64,000 bases of DNA from Wuchereria bancrofti. Its lineage: Eukaryota; Nematoda; Chromadorea; Rhabditida; Onchocercidae. The notes beneath the pieces are model-generated. The model was not told the DNA's origin and ran no database searches. It saw only the letters and a program-made list of their open reading frames with translations. How positions within the stretch are numbered: position 1 is the first letter of the stretch; each line of letters starts with the position of its first letter. Below are positions 12,477 to 23,744 of the stretch, piece after piece. A program made the position numbers and the translations under genes. The stretch is from the NCBI GenBank assembly GCA_005281725.1, contig SSBO01000009.1:926127-990126 (forward strand), given 5' to 3'.

Positions 12477-14269
12477 GAAATTTGTCAACATTCTTCATTG
12501 GACACTTCTTTTGTTTGTTTCCATTCTTTTCAAGAAAGAAATGAAATATAAGAAGGAACAAAAGGATAACGAACAAATAATTAAGTTGCAAAAAAAAAAA
12601 GAAAGAAAAAATGAATGAAATAATTTTGAAATGAAAAAATTTTAATTTATAATTAAAATTAAATTGAATAAAAATGATCGATCATTTGAATTAGCAAAAG
12701 AAATAGTTTAAAATTAAATTGTGCAAAAATAATAATTTGAATTAGCAAAATAATTCTTCTTTTTTTTACTTAAAAAAAAATTTAACTATGAATTTGAATT
12801 TTTAATGTAACACAAATAAATTATCAGATTCATTTTCTTTTCTTTTTTTTTCTTTTGGCATTTTTTTGATGTATCATAAATAATTATCAGATTGATTTCA
12901 TCTCTATGATGTCATTCACAATGTTTATGTGAAATATGCGCAATATGCGCATTAGGCGCAATATGTCAGTGCTATTTCCGATCCTTTTCTATTTATAGTA
13001 ATTTTTATACTAAAAGCATTTTCATTCATCAAAATGTATTATATTTTCAAAATGACACTTAGAAAATGTCATCGTATTTCCTATAATTTATTCAATTTTA
13101 CAAATTTTTTTTTCTCAATTTCGATTAGTTAGTGTGTGCATTGAAATTTTTTCAATTGTAATAAAATTTTTCAAAAAAAAAAAAATGTAAACACAGAAAG
13201 ATTACAAAAAAAAAAGATTTGTTACAAATTTTTTTTTTTAAATTTTATAATCAATTTTGATATATTTTCATAAAAATTGGCATTACAATTTGTACATTTT
13301 TCATATTGAACTTTTGAAAATTTAAAAAATTGAAATCCAAGCAAAACTTAGAAACAAAATTTTAATTATATTTCTTTTTTTTTTTTTTTTTTTTTTGAAA
13401 TTCAAATAATGAGAAAAATGATACGATTGAAATATTTATTATGCAATAATTTTTAGGTATTGAAAGATATAATTAATAATATGCCAATGTTACGATAATT
13501 TTAATAAATTATTCAGCAGCAAAATTTAGTCAAAATTATTTTAAAAGTTATTTTTAAATTGTAAATAAAAGTGTATCAGAAATANTGAAATATAGACAAA
13601 TATAAAATTTCAATAGTGATATTTTTATAAAAATAAATATAAAAGATAACATTGTTATTCTTTGACTAATTATTAATTAATTTCACTAACTACTATAACT
13701 CAATAAATTATTTTTTACAAAAATAATTCCTACCAAATACTTTCAAATTTTAAGACAAAACAAATTTTTGGAATAAAATAATTATAATACTATTTTTTAT
13801 TTCATTTATTTTTTCATTACTATTTTATGTGTTTAAAAATGCTTAATTTATTTAAAAATTATTAATTTATTAAAAATTGTTCAATTAATTCGACAAATTT
13901 ATCATCAAATATATATGTCAAATTTTCATCTAAATTTGCTTTTGTTTTTTTTTTTTTATTTTATCCTAAAAGGAAGAAGCAAAATAAGAAAATAAAATAA
14001 AATAAGAGAAATATTTTTGATAAAATTTATTTCTTTTCCTTATTCAAAATTAAATAATCCATTTTAGTATGATTGAAAAAATTTCTTAGATGGTGGGAAA
14101 AATTGAATGTTAAGAAATGTATTTAATTCAATTTTATTCTAAAATTTCTCCTCGATCCATGATTATTTGCAAAAAATGAAAAAAAAAATTTTACGAAATG
14201 TTTACGCGTTTATATGTATGGAAAATTTTTTTTTTTGTTTTTTGATAAATTAAAATATCAATTTAAATG

Positions 14270-14460
14270 AATGCTATAATAATAACAATAATAGTAGTAA
14301 TAATAATAATAACAATAATAATAGTAATAATAATAACAATGATAATAGTAATAATAACAATAATAATAGTAATAATAGCAATAATGATAGTAATAATAAC
14401 AATGATAATAGTAATAATAACAATAATAATAGTAATAATAATAATAACAATAATAATAAA
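14270..14460. repeat. AAT-family trinucleotide array
   Basis: Alternating aataata, gtaata and acaata units run for about 190 bp. Open frames on both strands here are low-complexity artefacts. Confidence 0.9.
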
Positions 14461-16379
14461 ATATTTGAAAGGTAAAAACAAAAAAAAAAATTAAGAATCT
14501 AAAAATAGCATTTGAAAATTAATCTAATAAAATTGAAATAATGCAATTTGCATTTCATTATAATCATTTCTTAAAATTGTACCATTTTTTTTTCATTCAA
14601 ATACAATATGAAATTATACAAAAAAAAAAATTTTCAATTATAATTAAATTTAAAATTTTCGAAAATTATTTTCTAAATTTTAAATAAAAACAGAAAAAAA
14701 AATGAAAAATGATTTCATTCCTTACAATTATAAACTATTTCAGGAAATGAAATGAAAATGCGATGAGATTTTTTGAAATAAAAGCCATAAAAAGCAAAAT
14801 GGTTTTTGATGATAATTCGATGACAGCTTAAAATCTATTTTTCATTTCTCAATCTTACCCGCTCCTTGGGCTTTTTTTTTTCTCATTTCTCTTCCCGTAT
14901 TTCTTTCTTATTCAATTCATTCTTCTCTTTTACATTCAACTAAAATCATATATAACAATTTGTTAAATATTTTAAAAAAAAAGAGAGAGAGAAAAAAAAG
15001 AGAGAGAAAAGAAGAAAAAGAATAGATTTTTTGTTTTATTTTTATAACTTTCTCAATTTTCAATTAAATAAAAATGAGAGAAAAAGGGAAAATAATGATT
15101 ATAAGCCATTTTTTCTCTTCTTTAATTCTTTTTTTTTCTTGAATGCAAACAAAAAAAAAAAAGAAATTTAATGTTTAGGAATGAAAATTATTGATTTTCG
15201 TCTTTTTGGTTCAATTAAAAATTTTATAAAATTAAAAATTTCAATCGTTTAAAAAGAGAAAGCTATTGATGACATTGTTTATTTTATCATTTTGATTTGA
15301 TTATGATAAACAGCAAATTTCCTGAAAAAAATGTTTTTCCATTTTATTTTACTTAATTTTTTTCTATTTATTTATTAAAGCAAAATCTTTTGAAAGAAAT
15401 TTTTTGTTAGATATTAATGATAAAATGGAAATAAATTTAAAAGTTGCAGAACTATTAAATTTGTTAACTCTTACAATATTTTATTATAATTAATAAAAAA
15501 TTTTAGTAACCAATTATTAAAATATAAATAAAGTAAAGCAGTGAAATTATTAAAATCATATTATCATCTCAATTTCATTCCTTTTTTTTTTTTTGAAAAA
15601 TAATTTAATTAGTATATTGCCGAATAAGTATGTATGTGAAACACAATGAAATTGTAAAATTATGCAAAAAAACGAAAATTATGCAAATTTTTCGTTTTCT
15701 TCCTTTTTTCTTTGCAAATTTAAATATCTCACTTTTTTTTTTGTAAAATTTTGTTTTCCTGAATAAATAAATTATATAAAAGTTGAATGAATTAAATTTT
15801 TTTTCCTCAATAAATGAATTATACAAAGGTTAAATGAATTAAATTGCTGCTTAATTTCGAATTGTTATTTTGGAAAATGAAATAAATAGGCGAAAAAAAA
15901 AAGTTTTCAAATTGTTTGTAAATGATAAAAATGAGACGAAAATAATTAATTTTTATATTGAAATGAATTAGACTGTAAATGTTCAATAGTTGAATGAAAG
16001 AAATTTTACGACGAATGAATTGTTCGAATTCATTGATATAATTTCTTTCATTTAAATTTTCCAATTTTAATTTATCATTTTGCCACAGTTAATGTTAATT
16101 TAGTGTTAATTGAATCGATGATTACAACTTTCTGTCTAATAACAATCATTTCAATTGTTTACTCTCTAATTAAATTATAGATTTTAACTTGTTGTATAAT
16201 TTGTTCAATTTTATATTTCCAAACATTCATCGATTTTTTTTTCATATCAATTAATTTCTTAATTTCGTTGATTAAGCAAATTTGAAATAGTGAAAAAAAA
16301 ATTCTGCCACACTGAAAAGCTAACAATAATAGTTATAAAACTGATGGAAAGTTAATTTGTTCGTGGTAATTGATATAAT

Positions 16380-16640
16380 TTAGTAATAATAAATAATGAT
16401 AATGATAATAACAGTTAATAATAATAACGATGATAATAAGTGACATAATAGATAATAATTGATAATAACAATAATAAATAATATAATGGACAATAATGAT
16501 TAATAATAATAACAATAATAATAACAATAATGGATAATAATAATTAATAATAATAACAGTAATAAATAATAATAGTTACAACAATAATAATAAAATAGTG
16601 ATAATAACAATAGTATTGATAATAATAATAATGAAATAAT
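16380..16640. repeat. imperfect AAT/AAC/GAT microsatellite
   Basis: About 260 bp of aataat, aacaat and gataat words with interruptions. It is non-coding. Confidence 0.8.
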
Positions 16641-17444
16641 CAAAATATTTCATTAATCAATAATCAACAGATCAATATTTGTTTTCATTTGATTTTGATT
16701 TGTTTATTAAAATTAAGTGGATTATATTGATCGAATCGAAACAAACAATTCAATAAAAGCTATTTATTAGAAAAATACAAATTAATAATACATAAAAGAT
16801 ACTTTTTTGCCAAAAGGACAAAACTTATAAGTAAATATAAGTAAAAGTAAATGATCAGTAAGTGAATAAAAGGAATGATAATTAGCCTAGACTTTCTAGG
16901 CTTGATTTCTTCTACTTTTCAATGTAAAAGTTTCTTTTTTTCTTCTTTTAAAAAAAACATATCGTTTGCATTTTGTCATGCATCCATTTATAATAAACAT
17001 AGAAATGTGACAAATATAATTTGCTATTAATGAATAAAATAAAAAAGTCTTTTGTGAAAGAAAAGTAAATATAAGTAAGTGAGGAAGAAGAGTGCATCGT
17101 TTGCAAATTAATTTTTTGAAAATTATTTTTAAATATTAACTTATAAACAATTTTAATCACTAGCTAATAATATAAGATTAGGCCTAAATTATTCCATAAT
17201 TTAATTAATTCCGTTCTTTTTTCTCGAAAAAAAATTGAAACTTTAAAATTTTAAAAAAAAAATTGAAAAAAGGTCGAAATTTTTTTTTTTTTTAAATAAA
17301 TTTATTTTATTCTTTACTTTATAAAAATAATACATTAATAATAATTACAAGGCAGTAAGTTGCATTTATATTTTCTCATAAATGAATAAAAGCACGAATG
17401 AATTGAAATTGTTTGAAATTGCTTTTTTTTTTTTCTTTTCTTTG

Positions 17445-20400
17445 CTAATTTAAATACTTTAGCATTTCTGATTTCCAATAAAAATACAACGCTAAGCGAT
17501 CAAATGCATATTCAAAATGATCAAAATTTGTTTGAGTAATTTCAGCATGTTCAAATGACCAAATTGCCCAAAATAAATGAGGAAATGCTGCAAATTGACG
17601 TATTTCATTTAGTAAATGATTAATTGCAATTTCACGATCATTCGATAAATCAATAATGCATTGATTTCGCTTTTCATCATTATCACGGCAAATCTAAATA
17701 TGAAATTTCATTAAATTTAAATAAATTTTTTTTTAATCATATAACAAGTATACATTATTAATTTATATTAATTAAAAATAATATATACTTTGGATAAAAA
17801 GTGAAATGAATACTTACAATTTTTTTTGCATATTTATCCTTTACAAATCATTAAATGAATTTTTTTATTATCTTTATAATTAATTTATATCAATTAAAAA
17901 CAATATATACTTTGGATAAAAAGTAATGAATACTTACTTTTTGCATATTTATCCTTTACAAATCATTAAATGAATTTTTTTATTATCTTTATAATTAATT
18001 TATATCAATTAAAAATAATATATACTTTGGATAAAAAGTAATGAATACTTACTTTTTGCATATTTATCCTTTACAAATCATACTGACACATTCCAATTAG
18101 TTATTATTAATCATTTAAATCGATATTTATTAATAATATTCTCATTCTTTCCTAATATTATTAATTTACATTTTAGTACTACAATTCATTATGATAATTT
18201 GTAAACGTTTTTTTTTTAACATTCTAAGTCTATTATTGATCATTGTATTATTTTTGTTAAAAAATAATATATAATTGAGATTAAAAAGTAATATTTTTGG
18301 TGACAATTAAATGACAACTAACGTTCTTTGCTTCATTAATATAAGACATCAATATGTAAATATTTTTGGTGACAATTAAATGACAACTAACGTTCTTTGC
18401 TTCATTAATATAAGACATCAATATGTAAATATTTTTGGTGACAATTAAATGACAACTAACCTTCTCTGCTTCATCAATATAGGCACCAATATATAAACGT
18501 TGAATTACTTCATTTGGCCATTGATTTTGTTTAACTTCGTAATAAGGCCATACCTTACCTTCATTATGTAAACAACATTCAACACAGTAATGACATAAAT
18601 CAAAACCACTAAAATAATGAAATATTATCACTAATTACTTTTAAATTTTTTTTATTTTCGTAAATTATTTTTGATTATATGTAAAAAATTACTCTTTTAA
18701 AACAAATAAAAATTATTTATTGATTCTTTTAAAAATAAATTATTATTTATTTTTGTTGTTAATTATTAAAATTAATCTTTTAAAAAAAAACAATTTTTTC
18801 TTTTTATTTAAAAGTAAAGTAACAGGTAAAAATTTCTTTCCAAAACTTTTATGAATTAATTCAAAGTTGCATTAAAAAAAAAAGCGTAACGTAGAGATGA
18901 TGTAATACGTTTGAATTATTTACTTCATTTCATTTAGTTTAACGAACAAATTTTAATTTTAATTTCAAACGTTCTTAAGGTATTATTTTGATTCAATTTA
19001 TTTTTTACTTTTACATATGTTTACTGCCTATATAAAAGTTTGTGTTATTAAATTTCCTTCCTGCAAAAATTTTAATTTTACTTTCATATTTTAATTTTCC
19101 TATTTTTATCTTATTAAAATTAATACATGAAAATAAAAAAGTGAAAATTTTTGGATATATATAACTTAGTTATTTATGCCTCAGTTATTACCTTTATCTT
19201 AATTAAATTAAAAATTATGATTAAAAGAAAAAAAAACAGTGAAATAGGATATATGAAAAATAAATTAACTTTCAAATAATCCTAACATATTTATACCTTA
19301 GTTATTACCTTAATTTTAATTAAATTAAAAATTATTTGGAAGAAAAGAAGAAAAAAGGATGAATAAAAAACCGATAATAATAACAGCCATATTCATAATC
19401 AATCAAAATAATCGGATCTTCATCATCTTTTCGACCGATTAAACCTTGATCAGTAATTTCGACACCATCACGTAAAAGTAAATTTCCTTCCTGCAAAATA
19501 TCCTTATCGCATAAATAATTAAAGTTAATATCATGAAAAAGATCTTAAGTTATGCGTTGTTGAATAATTTTTGAAAATTTATCTTACAGATAATTAAAAG
19601 TTAAATTTTTCATTGTTCAATTTAATCTAAGAAAAAAAAAAACGTTTTAACTTCTTTTTTTATTTAACGAAAATAAGGTAATACCATCATAAGATATTAA
19701 TATTTGCTTAAATTGTTCCGAATCTTTTCATTTGTTTGAAAAAAAAAAAAAATTGATACTACTTGAAAAGTTCAAAATTTTGAAATTTTAATTAAAAATG
19801 ATGGCAAATTGTATTTCAAAAAATGAATAAACACACATGTAAATCGTTATTGCTAAAAACAAGTGGACTACCACTTTGCGCCAAGCATTTCTTGCATATC
19901 TCCAATTCCTCTGCTAATAGATCAATGGTGATAAGATCAGGACACTGGAATGTAAAAATATAAATGAAATGAAGGGAGAAACTAGGAGAAGGCTAGTTGT
20001 GATAATAATGATAATAAAAGAAAGCGAGATTAGATGATCACATAACTTACGAGTGATTTATCAACTTTTGTGCTGATCATGATAACAGTGATAATGAAAG
20101 AAAGCAAAGATTAGAGATTAGATGATCACATAACTTACGAGTGATTTATCAATTTTTGCTAAAGTAGTATGCATCGGATAACTTTTTGTTTTCCATCGAT
20201 CTGAACTTCTCAAATTTTCAATCATATCATCAACAAATTGCGCCAAGCGGCATTCTTTGCTAATTGGCATATCTAATGAATGTATTCTTGCAAGAATTCG
20301 ACCAACTTCTTGTGCAACACTAAAATAAATGTTGTAATTAAATGTTTGTTTAAATCTTTCGTATTTCTTTAATCTAATTATTCTTAAAATATATGAGCAT

Positions 20401-21850
20401 TTCTTGAAGACTAACGTGAAATACGTTTTTCAAAAAAAAAAAGAAAAACAATTCTACGTGAAATACGTTTCGCAAAAAAGATCTAATCTAATTATTTTTA
20501 AAATATATGAGCATTTCTTGAAGACTAACGTGAAATACGTTTTTCAAAAAGAAAAGAAAAATAATTCTACGTGAAATACGTTTTGCAAAAAAGAAAAAAA
20601 TAAATAATCAAATTACAAATTATTAACCATGCTTTACAATATTCATCATTGGTAAGCGGACGTGATGGAATATATTCTTCAAAACGTCCACCAGGAAATA
20701 TTCCCAATAAACGTGGACTCAAACGTCTATAAAAAATAAATTAATACAACGAATATATCAATTATTTAATAATTGTTAAATTAATTATCATTTCTAAATA
20801 TTTTGAAAAAATTTTTAAATTTATTTTGGATCGTTTGATGTAAAATTACTAATACAATTCATTATGCGATATTAGGAGAAATTGAAAATGAGAAAAAAGC
20901 TAACTTATTTATTTAAAAAAAAAAAAACTAACTTATGATTTTACAAAGTATTAAAGTTACTTACTGCAAAAATATAAGTAAAAGGTAAATTTGTGCAATA
21001 AATAATAAATAAAATGAAAAACCTTTCTGATAATACCGCCGTGATAATGCCTTCAGGTAATTCGTTATTTTCACTGAGATTTTCATAGATACGAAGAATT
21101 ACCTTATGTGATGATTTGTTATAATCAAATTTCATTTCATCCGGTAATTCCACCATTAAAATTCTATTATTCGATCCCCCTCTAAAATTTTATTATTCCA
21201 TTTCTCAGTTATGTTTAATGAAAATTTTACAATTTTAATTAACTTTACAACAAAAAGTAAGAAATTACTTGAAGTGAAAGTAACCGAAATCTAATTTTTA
21301 TTTTAACATTTCAATGTTTAAAAATTCCAAAAATTTATTGTAAAAAACAATTTCATTTTTAATGGCATTTTTTATGAAAAAATAAGTGAAAAACTTCAAT
21401 TCATAAATTAAATCAAATTTTTATTTAACTATATTCAAATAGTAATTATAAATTAAATAAAAATCAAAAATTTAATTTTAATATATCAAACAAGTTGAAC
21501 ATTTTTANAGTCAAATTAAATTCATTGCAAAAATAAATAAATCATTCATTCAAAAAAAAAATGCAAAAATTTTTTAAATTAAATTTTTACAAATGAATTA
21601 AATAAAAAAAATTTTTTTTTTCAAAGTATAAATTTATAGCTAATAAATAATAAAGCATAAAACACTTTTCACATATATTGTAAACAAATAAAACCAACTT
21701 TTGTGTAGCAATACGAATTTGTTGAGATGGTACAGTTGTCCAAATACCGCCAAGATATGTTGCGCATAATTGTCTAAGCTTATTTCGAAGTATTAAATCA
21801 TCAAATGATCGAGCAAATATACATTTTAAAGTATTTCTTTCATCAGCCAT
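17445..21850 (-). CDS. choline/ethanolamine kinase
   Basis: Cytosolic kinase that phosphorylates choline (or ethanolamine) with ATP, the first step of the Kennedy pathway to phosphatidylcholine. Eight exons join in phase to 404 residues: 21850-21699, 21181-21023, 20726-20628, 20319-20139, 19944-19837, 19490-19372, 18608-18461, 17693-17445. The family's order is intact: KGGSNRIL (the RGGLSN nucleotide loop), PRLLGIFPGGRFEEYIPSRP, the catalytic-loop motif, PIILIDYEYG with the Mg-binding Asp at about 264, YYYRGFDLCHY, and FPHLFWAIWSFEHAEITQTN. Length is normal. The catalytic loop reads SNNDLHEGN (about 228-236): the Asp and last Asn are present, but the family's first His is Asn. An acceptor lies 10 nt before ATG (21861), which suits spliced-leader addition. 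Introns carry duplicated splice sites, and a possible in-phase 21-nt microexon lies at 17838-17818 (DKYAKKI), which would give 411 residues. Choline versus ethanolamine preference cannot be told from sequence. Confidence 0.93.
17783..18080 (-). repeat. tandem array (115-122 bp) carrying a microexon-like unit
   Basis: Three copies within choline kinase intron 7 (landmark tttggataaaaag at 17789, 17911 and 18026). On the minus strand each copy holds an acceptor-like TTTGTAAAG, then GATAAATATGC plus an A run, then a strong GTAAGTATTC donor. The copy nearest exon 8 leaves a 21-nt in-phase block (17838-17818). The other two leave 16 nt (17953-17938 and 18068-18053). Confidence 0.8.
18292..18498 (-). 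repeat. 69-bp tandem copies of the exon 7 donor
   Basis: The unit with landmark tgacaattaaatgacaacta occurs at 18301, 18370 and 18439. The third copy is the true 3' end of choline kinase exon 7 with its donor (GT after 18461). The other two repeat the YINEAKN coding end plus a GTTAGT donor, placing extra donors after 18392 and 18323. All 69-nt units are open in frame. Confidence 0.88.
19042..19071 (-). repeat. intronic copy of the exon 6 acceptor edge
   Basis: The 20-nt string taaatttccttcctgcaaaa occurs here in intron 6 and at the true 5' edge of choline kinase exon 6 (about 19479-19498). It carries the TTTTGCAG acceptor and the first coding bases GAAGGAAATTTA. The copy lies about 430 bp on the 3' side of the real exon start. 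Confidence 0.65.
20001..20155 (-). repeat. 88-bp duplication of the exon 4 donor region
   Basis: The block agatgatcacataacttacg and the following gagtgatttatcaa occur at 20033 onward and again 88 bp higher. The higher-coordinate copy is the true end of choline kinase exon 4 (CTC|GTAAGT after 20139). The lower copy places a second identical donor after 20051 in the intron. Reading through to it meets a stop. Confidence 0.85.
20372..20598. repeat. 114-bp tandem duplication in choline kinase intron 3
   Basis: Two copies share atatatgagcatttcttgaa and two cgtgaaatacg words each. Unlike the other duplications in this gene it does not include an exon edge. Confidence 0.8.
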
Positions 21851-23744
21851 TTCAATTTCACTAAATTATTACATTTGACAACAACAAAAAAAAAAAATAA
21901 AATTTTCCTTGCTAAAGTGGCATTGACAAAATGTGCAATTAAAAATCGATAACCAACAGTGACATTGATGACATTCAATCTATTTGAAAGGAAAGACTTT
22001 ATAATCACACTGTAATCTTTGCACTCATTCATTTTGTTACAATAAAATTCAAAACAGCGACAAAAATTTTTCTCTCATTTATATTATTAACATCTTTTAA
22101 CAACAACAACAACAACAATAACAATAACAACAACAACAACAACAACAATAACAATAACAAAAAGCAAAAAAGAAAAAAATAAAACAAACGAAAAAACAGT
22201 TCTTTTTTTTTTAAATTTGTTATTACAATAAAATATTATATAATATAAAATTAATATTTTTACTTTGTGCGAATTTTTCATTTGAAAAATTTAATTTATT
22301 TAATAAAATAAGCCTATTGGTTATGTCAATTGGTTCAATATGAATTGATTTATTTGTTAAAATTAACATAGATATGAATAAAATAATAGAAAAAATTGAA
22401 TGATAGCAATGAATTTTGATAATATCTTATTATTTAATTGTAAACAATGCTATTGAATAATTTCATTTTATAATATTCGTTAATAATAATAGAAAAATAT
22501 TTGATTAATTAATTAATTAATAAACTAATCAACTAAATCTCATTATTTGCCTTCAAAAAAAAAACCCTTTTTTCTCCAATTTTTAGGCTTAATAAAATGC
22601 AAATGTTTAATAGCTTTATTATTTGACATAAAGTCCGACGACTGCTTCTTCCTTTCCTTTCATTCCATTATCATTTTATCTCTCTCTCTCCCTCTCTCTC
22701 CCTCTCTCTCTCTCTCTCTCTCCCTGTAAGTCTCATCGATTTGTGCTTTTCATTTTATTCCCTCAATTAAATGACACTTTTCACTTCATTCCTCCAACCA
22801 TCTAAATAACAATCATTTCATTCTTTTTCTTCCTCTTCCTAACTAGCAACTTTCTCTGTCCACAACAAATCCATTTCCATTCATTCATTTTTCCCATTTA
22901 TTTTTAACTTTATTTTTTTTTTTTTTTTAATCCAATAGCTTATTTAAGTAATCCTTTCAAGTTATTTTTGAAATTGTCAAAAAATTCCTTCAAACTTTCA
23001 CTTTTACATATTCTTTCACTATTTTTCATCATTCCTTCACATATTCTTTTACTATTTTTTCTTTTTTCTAATTTATTATTTTCACTCATACTTATCTATC
23101 AAATACTACTTTTTTCATTATATTATTAATTTTTCATTTTTATTCGATTCATCATTTCTTATCATTCAATTTCTTTTTTTAACTTGGTTCAATTTCAAAA
23201 TTTTTCATTTTTTAATTTTTTTTTTTTTTTTTTGCAGTATTAAAGAGTAAAAAAGAAAAAAATTTGGGTGTAAATTAAATGAACAAATGCTTCTGTCAGC
23301 TGTTATTGATACTTCATTACACAGAAAACTTGAATTAATTTCATTTATTAAATCAAATCAAATTTAATCCTAATTCATAGTTAATTTTAAAAATAACAGT
23401 GATTTCTTTTTTTTTCTTTTTAAATTTATATTTGTTTGTAATTTTATAATATTACAAAAAAATTTTAACGAATGAAATTGATAACACTGAAGATTATATT
23501 TTGATCGATAAATTTTAATGCAAACATTAAGAATTATTCAGCTGCTTAGTGTTTTCTTTTTTTTTTTAAAAAAAAAAAAACTTTAGCCAAAAGAAGCTAA
23601 AGAGTAAATTTTTTAAGATTTAATGATTTTACCAGCTGATTAACAATAAATGTCATTCATTTTAGAATAATGGATGATAAGAAATTATTTGTAAACAAAC
23701 AAAACTCTTAGCTCTAATTTCAATTAAAATTCAAATTTACAAAT
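21851..23744. promoter_or_regulatory. divergent intergenic region, choline kinase and receptor gene
   Basis: The two genes start from opposite ends of this 1.9 kb, so it should hold both promoters. A trans-splice-type acceptor lies at 21861 (TTTAG then a 10-nt leader to the choline kinase ATG). Simple repeats include CAA/CAATAA (22097-22160), a long CT/CCCT polypyrimidine tract (22679-22723) and many T runs. No TATA or initiator element could be singled out. Confidence 0.5.
22679..22723 (+). repeat. (CT)n polypyrimidine tract
   Basis: A near-pure tctctctccctctctctccc run about 1 kb upstream of the receptor start codon. Its purine/pyrimidine strand asymmetry is strong. No function can be assigned. 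Confidence 0.8.

Larger units (their letters stand above)
7651..17444. other. long repeat-rich region without a confirmed gene
   Basis: This 9.8 kb lies between the partial membrane-protein gene and choline kinase, both on the minus strand. It may contain the missing 5' exons of the former. I see homopolymers, the 31-bp array, several trinucleotide arrays, a GGCTT array and one tentative exon near 11740-11834. A block near 12936-12970 repeats ATATGCGCA words. An N lies at 13585. No RNA gene was seen. Confidence 0.5.

Noticed and set aside
14263..14494. Ile/Val-rich frames on both strands
   Set aside because: Translation of an AAT/GTA/ACA microsatellite.
20372..20598. 114-bp duplication in choline kinase intron 3 as another exon-edge duplication
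   Set aside because: Neither copy contains an exon boundary. It is an ordinary intronic duplication and counts against the idea that every duplication spans a splice site.
21826..22032. Frame starting MNECKDYSVIIK upstream of choline kinase
   Set aside because: It overlaps the trans-splice acceptor and leader of choline kinase, lacks a donor in the right phase and resembles nothing in the family.
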